Source: Paenibacillus dokdonensis
Lineage (GTDB): Bacteria > Bacillota > Bacilli > Paenibacillales > Paenibacillaceae
Length of the DNA stretch: 64,000 bases
Direction of reading: 5' to 3'
Assembly (NCBI RefSeq): GCF_004916975.1
Contig: NZ_STGQ01000001.1
Coordinates: forward strand, 2,008,993 to 2,072,992
Positions 61,861 to 64,000 of the stretch are shown one piece after another. The translations under genes were made by a program, and so were the position numbers. Numbering within the stretch: the stretch's first letter is position 1; each line of letters begins with the position of its first letter. The notes beneath the pieces were generated by a model, which saw only the letters and a program-made list of their open reading frames with translations, ran no database searches and was not told where the DNA came from.

Positions 61861-63720
61861 ATGATGAACAAAAGACTCGTTAATAAGAATGGCCCTATAT
61901 TTTTATTTAGCTTTGTCCTGCTTCTGAAAAGTGCGGTGGCCTGGTTTGTCGTTTTTAACGATGGTCCCAGTTGGAGCATTGTGTTTACCGAAATTCCCTT
62001 TTTTATTATTGTATTTAGTCTGATCGAATGGTTCGCAACGAAACGGAAGATTTTGTATTACATGATTTCCAATTTATTTATAACTTTAATTTATTTTGCT
62101 GTTCTGATGTATTACAAATATTATGGGGTCATAGCCACCTATCATGCCTTGCAGCAAGCGGATAAGGTCACGAAAGTGGGAGAAAGTACTTATTCTTTGA
62201 TTACACCCTATTATCTGTTTATTTTCGTAGATATTGTGTTCTTTCTTTTCTTCATGTTTCGTCCGAAATATATTGCTAGATGGAAGGAAAGAGGCTCTAG
62301 ACGCATGAACCGTCCAGTTCTGATCGTGATCTCTGCCGTTTCCTTTGGACTCTGTATCTTTAACATCTGGCCCAATCACGCAAGTATGAATGAGATCAAA
62401 AAGGCGAAGAGCATGGGGATACTTAATTACGAGGTATATACGCTGTTTGCGGATACGACGGAAAAGGAAGAAATTATGAACTCCAAGGAGATTTCACAAC
62501 AATCCATTGATGAGCTTAAAGGCATCACAACGCCTGCATCACCGCAGTATTGGGGCGCGGACAAGGGTAAAAATCTGATCGTCGTTCAAATGGAATCCTT
62601 CCAGAACTTTCTGATCGGACTAACCCTTGATGGACAAGAGATCACTCCTAATCTGAATAAGCTGGCAAAAGAGAATATATATTTCAGTAATTTCTACACG
62701 AATGCAGGTCAGGGTACAACCTCGGATGCGGAGTTCGTAGTGAATTCTTCTTTTTACGTGCCCAAAAATGAACCGGCAACCTCTTCGGTATATATGAAGA
62801 AAGCAGTGCCAAGTCTGCCAAGATTGATGAGTGAAAACGGCTATGATACTGCTACGTTCCATACCAATGATGTGGAGTTCTGGAACCGTAAGGATCTATA
62901 CAAGGCGATAGGTTTTGACAAATATTATGATCAGTCTTTTTATGGTGATGAAGACCATATCGCTTTTGGTTCATCAGATGAGGTATTGTTTGCCAAAACG
63001 GTACCGGAGCTTTCCAAACTTGATGCAAAGAGTGAGCCGTTTTATGCGATGGTCATGTCGATGAGCGCACATCATCCTTTTCGCATTCCGGAAGGTAAGT
63101 ACAAAATGAAGCTGCCTGAGAGATACGAAGGAACGCTGCTTGGCGATTATATTCGTGCTCAGAATTATGCGGATTTTGCCATGGGACAATTTTTGGAAGG
63201 ACTGAAGACTAGCGGACTTTGGGATGACAGCCTGATTGTGTTCTATGGCGACCACCAGGGAGTGCCGATGTATACCCTGGGGAGTAAAGAGAGAGACATG
63301 ATGGATGAGTTACTCGGTCATGAATATGGCTATACGGATATGTTCAACATACCGTTCATCGTACATTCCCCAAGCTCCGGTCTTCCTGAAAAAGTCGAAG
63401 TGACAGGTGGACAAATTGATATTTTGCCTACGGTCGCGAATTTGCTTGGAATATCGGTTCAGAATCAACTGCATTTTGGTGAAGATCTTCTGAACCAGCA
63501 GACGAATCTGATTCCACTCAGGCACTTTTTGCCTTCAGGGTCTTTCATTAACGACAAAAGTATGTATGTAACGGGTAATGCCTATGCGGATGGGCTTAAC
63601 TATAGTTTAAGAGACAACACCATTTCAGCGGACGGATCAACCGAGACGCAATTTACAGCAGCGCAGCGTTTACTTAATATGTCCAACAGTTATATATTGC
63701 AGCTGCCAGATCAGCAATAA
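61861..63720 (+). CDS. ltaS: LtaS-type polyglycerolphosphate (lipoteichoic acid) synthase
   Basis: About 619 residues from ATG 61861, nine bases after AAGGAGG; the open frame from 61783 has no such site. Five N-terminal transmembrane helices are followed by an extracellular sulfatase-like domain: VVQMESFQNF with the metal-binding Glu, NAGQGTTSDAEF with the catalytic Thr (about T286), and YGDHQGVP with Asp/His metal ligands. It transfers glycerolphosphate from phosphatidylglycerol onto lipoteichoic acid chains or their primer. Bacillus species have several paralogues; which one this is cannot be told. It appears monocistronic. Confidence 0.93.
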   Translation: MMNKRLVNKNGPIFLFSFVLLLKSAVAWFVVFNDGPSWSIVFTEIPFFIIVFSLIEWFATKRKILYYMISNLFITLIYFAVLMYYKYYGVIATYHALQQADKVTKVGESTYSLITPYYLFIFVDIVFFLFFMFRPKYIARWKERGSRRMNRPVLIVISAVSFGLCIFNIWPNHASMNEIKKAKSMGILNYEVYTLFADTTEKEEIMNSKEISQQSIDELKGITTPASPQYWGADKGKNLIVVQMESFQNFLIGLTLDGQEITPNLNKLAKENIYFSNFYTNAGQGTTSDAEFVVNSSFYVPKNEPATSSVYMKKAVPSLPRLMSENGYDTATFHTNDVEFWNRKDLYKAIGFDKYYDQSFYGDEDHIAFGSSDEVLFAKTVPELSKLDAKSEPFYAMVMSMSAHHPFRIPEGKYKMKLPERYEGTLLGDYIRAQNYADFAMGQFLEGLKTSGLWDDSLIVFYGDHQGVPMYTLGSKERDMMDELLGHEYGYTDMFNIPFIVHSPSSGLPEKVEVTGGQIDILPTVANLLGISVQNQLHFGEDLLNQQTNLIPLRHFLPSGSFINDKSMYVTGNAYADGLNYSLRDNTISADGSTETQFTAAQRLLNMSNSYILQLPDQQ

Positions 63721-63809
63721 TAAATAGCACGAAGTCAAATCTATTGACAGGGAATATTTGTAAATTGTATACTAAGTTCAATTTTAGAATTAAACACACC
63801 GCGAGAGAT

Positions 63810-63846
63810 AACCTATCGCCTATTGTAGGCGGCAGGTTTTTTGTTT
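63810..63846 (+). terminator. Terminator after the LtaS-type gene
   Basis: AACCTATCGCCTA pairs with TAGGCGGCAGGTT with a two-base internal mismatch, followed by a T run. Confidence 0.82.
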
Positions 63847-63909
63847 TTTATGGGTTCCCATTTCCATGCACACTTCATACCTCGAATGAGCCATAGTGAT
63901 ACGAAAGGT

Positions 63910-63993
63910 ATGACGTACATGACTCAAGAAAAGTCATGTGACGAAAAAGAAGCCGTAGAAATTGCCCTGAAACTGAAAGATATGTTTACATAG
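63910..63993 (+). CDS. Possible very small protein at the right edge
   Basis: A 27-codon frame from ATG 63910 (or 24 codons from ATG 63919, ten bases after AAAGG) reads MTQEKSCDEKEAVEIALKLK, then DMFT. It is strongly helical and charged, consistent with a small protein, and lies after a terminator. No family is recognised and chance cannot be excluded. Confidence 0.3.
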   Translation: MTYMTQEKSCDEKEAVEIALKLKDMFT

Positions 63994-64000
63994 ATTTGCG

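Noticed and set aside
1-64000. CRISPR arrays, tRNA/rRNA genes, intact insertion sequences or prophage
   Set aside because: No regularly spaced repeats, cloverleaf genes, transposase motifs or phage structural genes were seen in any frame.

Overview
The window looks like chromosomal DNA from an endospore-forming member of the Bacillota, most likely Paenibacillus or a close relative. The evidence is a GerA-type germinant receptor operon, an LtaS-type lipoteichoic acid synthase, lipoproteins with Gram-positive lipoboxes, strong AGGAGG-like ribosome binding sites with frequent TTG/GTG starts, a heme A/quinol oxidase operon and a GH106-type glycosidase. I saw no rRNA, tRNA, CRISPR array, intact insertion sequence or prophage gene.

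Layout. 1-5.5 kb: the 5' end of a Gfo/Idh/MocA oxidoreductase, a divergent AraC regulator, then a decaying stretch: an Asp/Glu racemase gene with a stop at codon 12, a relic of an ABC exporter, a GNAT acetyltransferase and a frameshifted ABC exporter. 5.6-8 kb: a small unknown protein, a TetR regulator and L-lactate dehydrogenase. 8.4-12.2 kb: a TelA-type operon (membrane protein, membrane-anchored SBP-like/VWA protein, TelA). 12.3-15.5 kb: YtkA-like lipoprotein, LysR regulator, histidine phosphatase, and a DapA-fold protein lacking the usual active-site tyrosines. 15.8-22.5 kb: one run of genes for an Orn/Lys/Arg decarboxylase, heme A synthase and quinol oxidase subunits II-I-III-IV. 22.6-34.4 kb: MocR regulator, germination operon (A, C, small D-like, B on the minus strand), a DMT exporter with divergent MocR regulator, CAP-domain lipoprotein, glyoxalase-fold protein, Fsr-like MFS exporter and AraC regulator.

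34.7-41.6 kb and 54.3-59.9 kb hold two diverged copies of an unusual cassette: carbohydrate-type solute-binding lipoprotein, two MalF/MalG-type permeases, a HlyD-like adaptor and a ~850-residue secreted protein of tandem beta-rich modules, with no ATPase. Both copies are damaged. In copy 1 the second permease has an in-frame TGA. In copy 2 a deletion joins the adaptor N-terminus to the binding-protein C-terminus. Between the copies lie a redoxin with a Crp/Fnr regulator, a GH106-type glycosidase, a COG4551-like phosphatase, a SRPBCC protein, a siderophore-binding lipoprotein behind a Fur box, metE and an ECF sigma/anti-sigma pair. 60-64 kb: alpha/beta hydrolase, YCII/DGPF protein and LtaS-type synthase.

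The cassette pair is my best candidate for an undescribed system: import-type permeases combined with export-type adaptor parts and a large secreted protein. Several genes carry single stops or frameshifts, so either this region is decaying or the assembly has base-level errors. Raw reads would decide.
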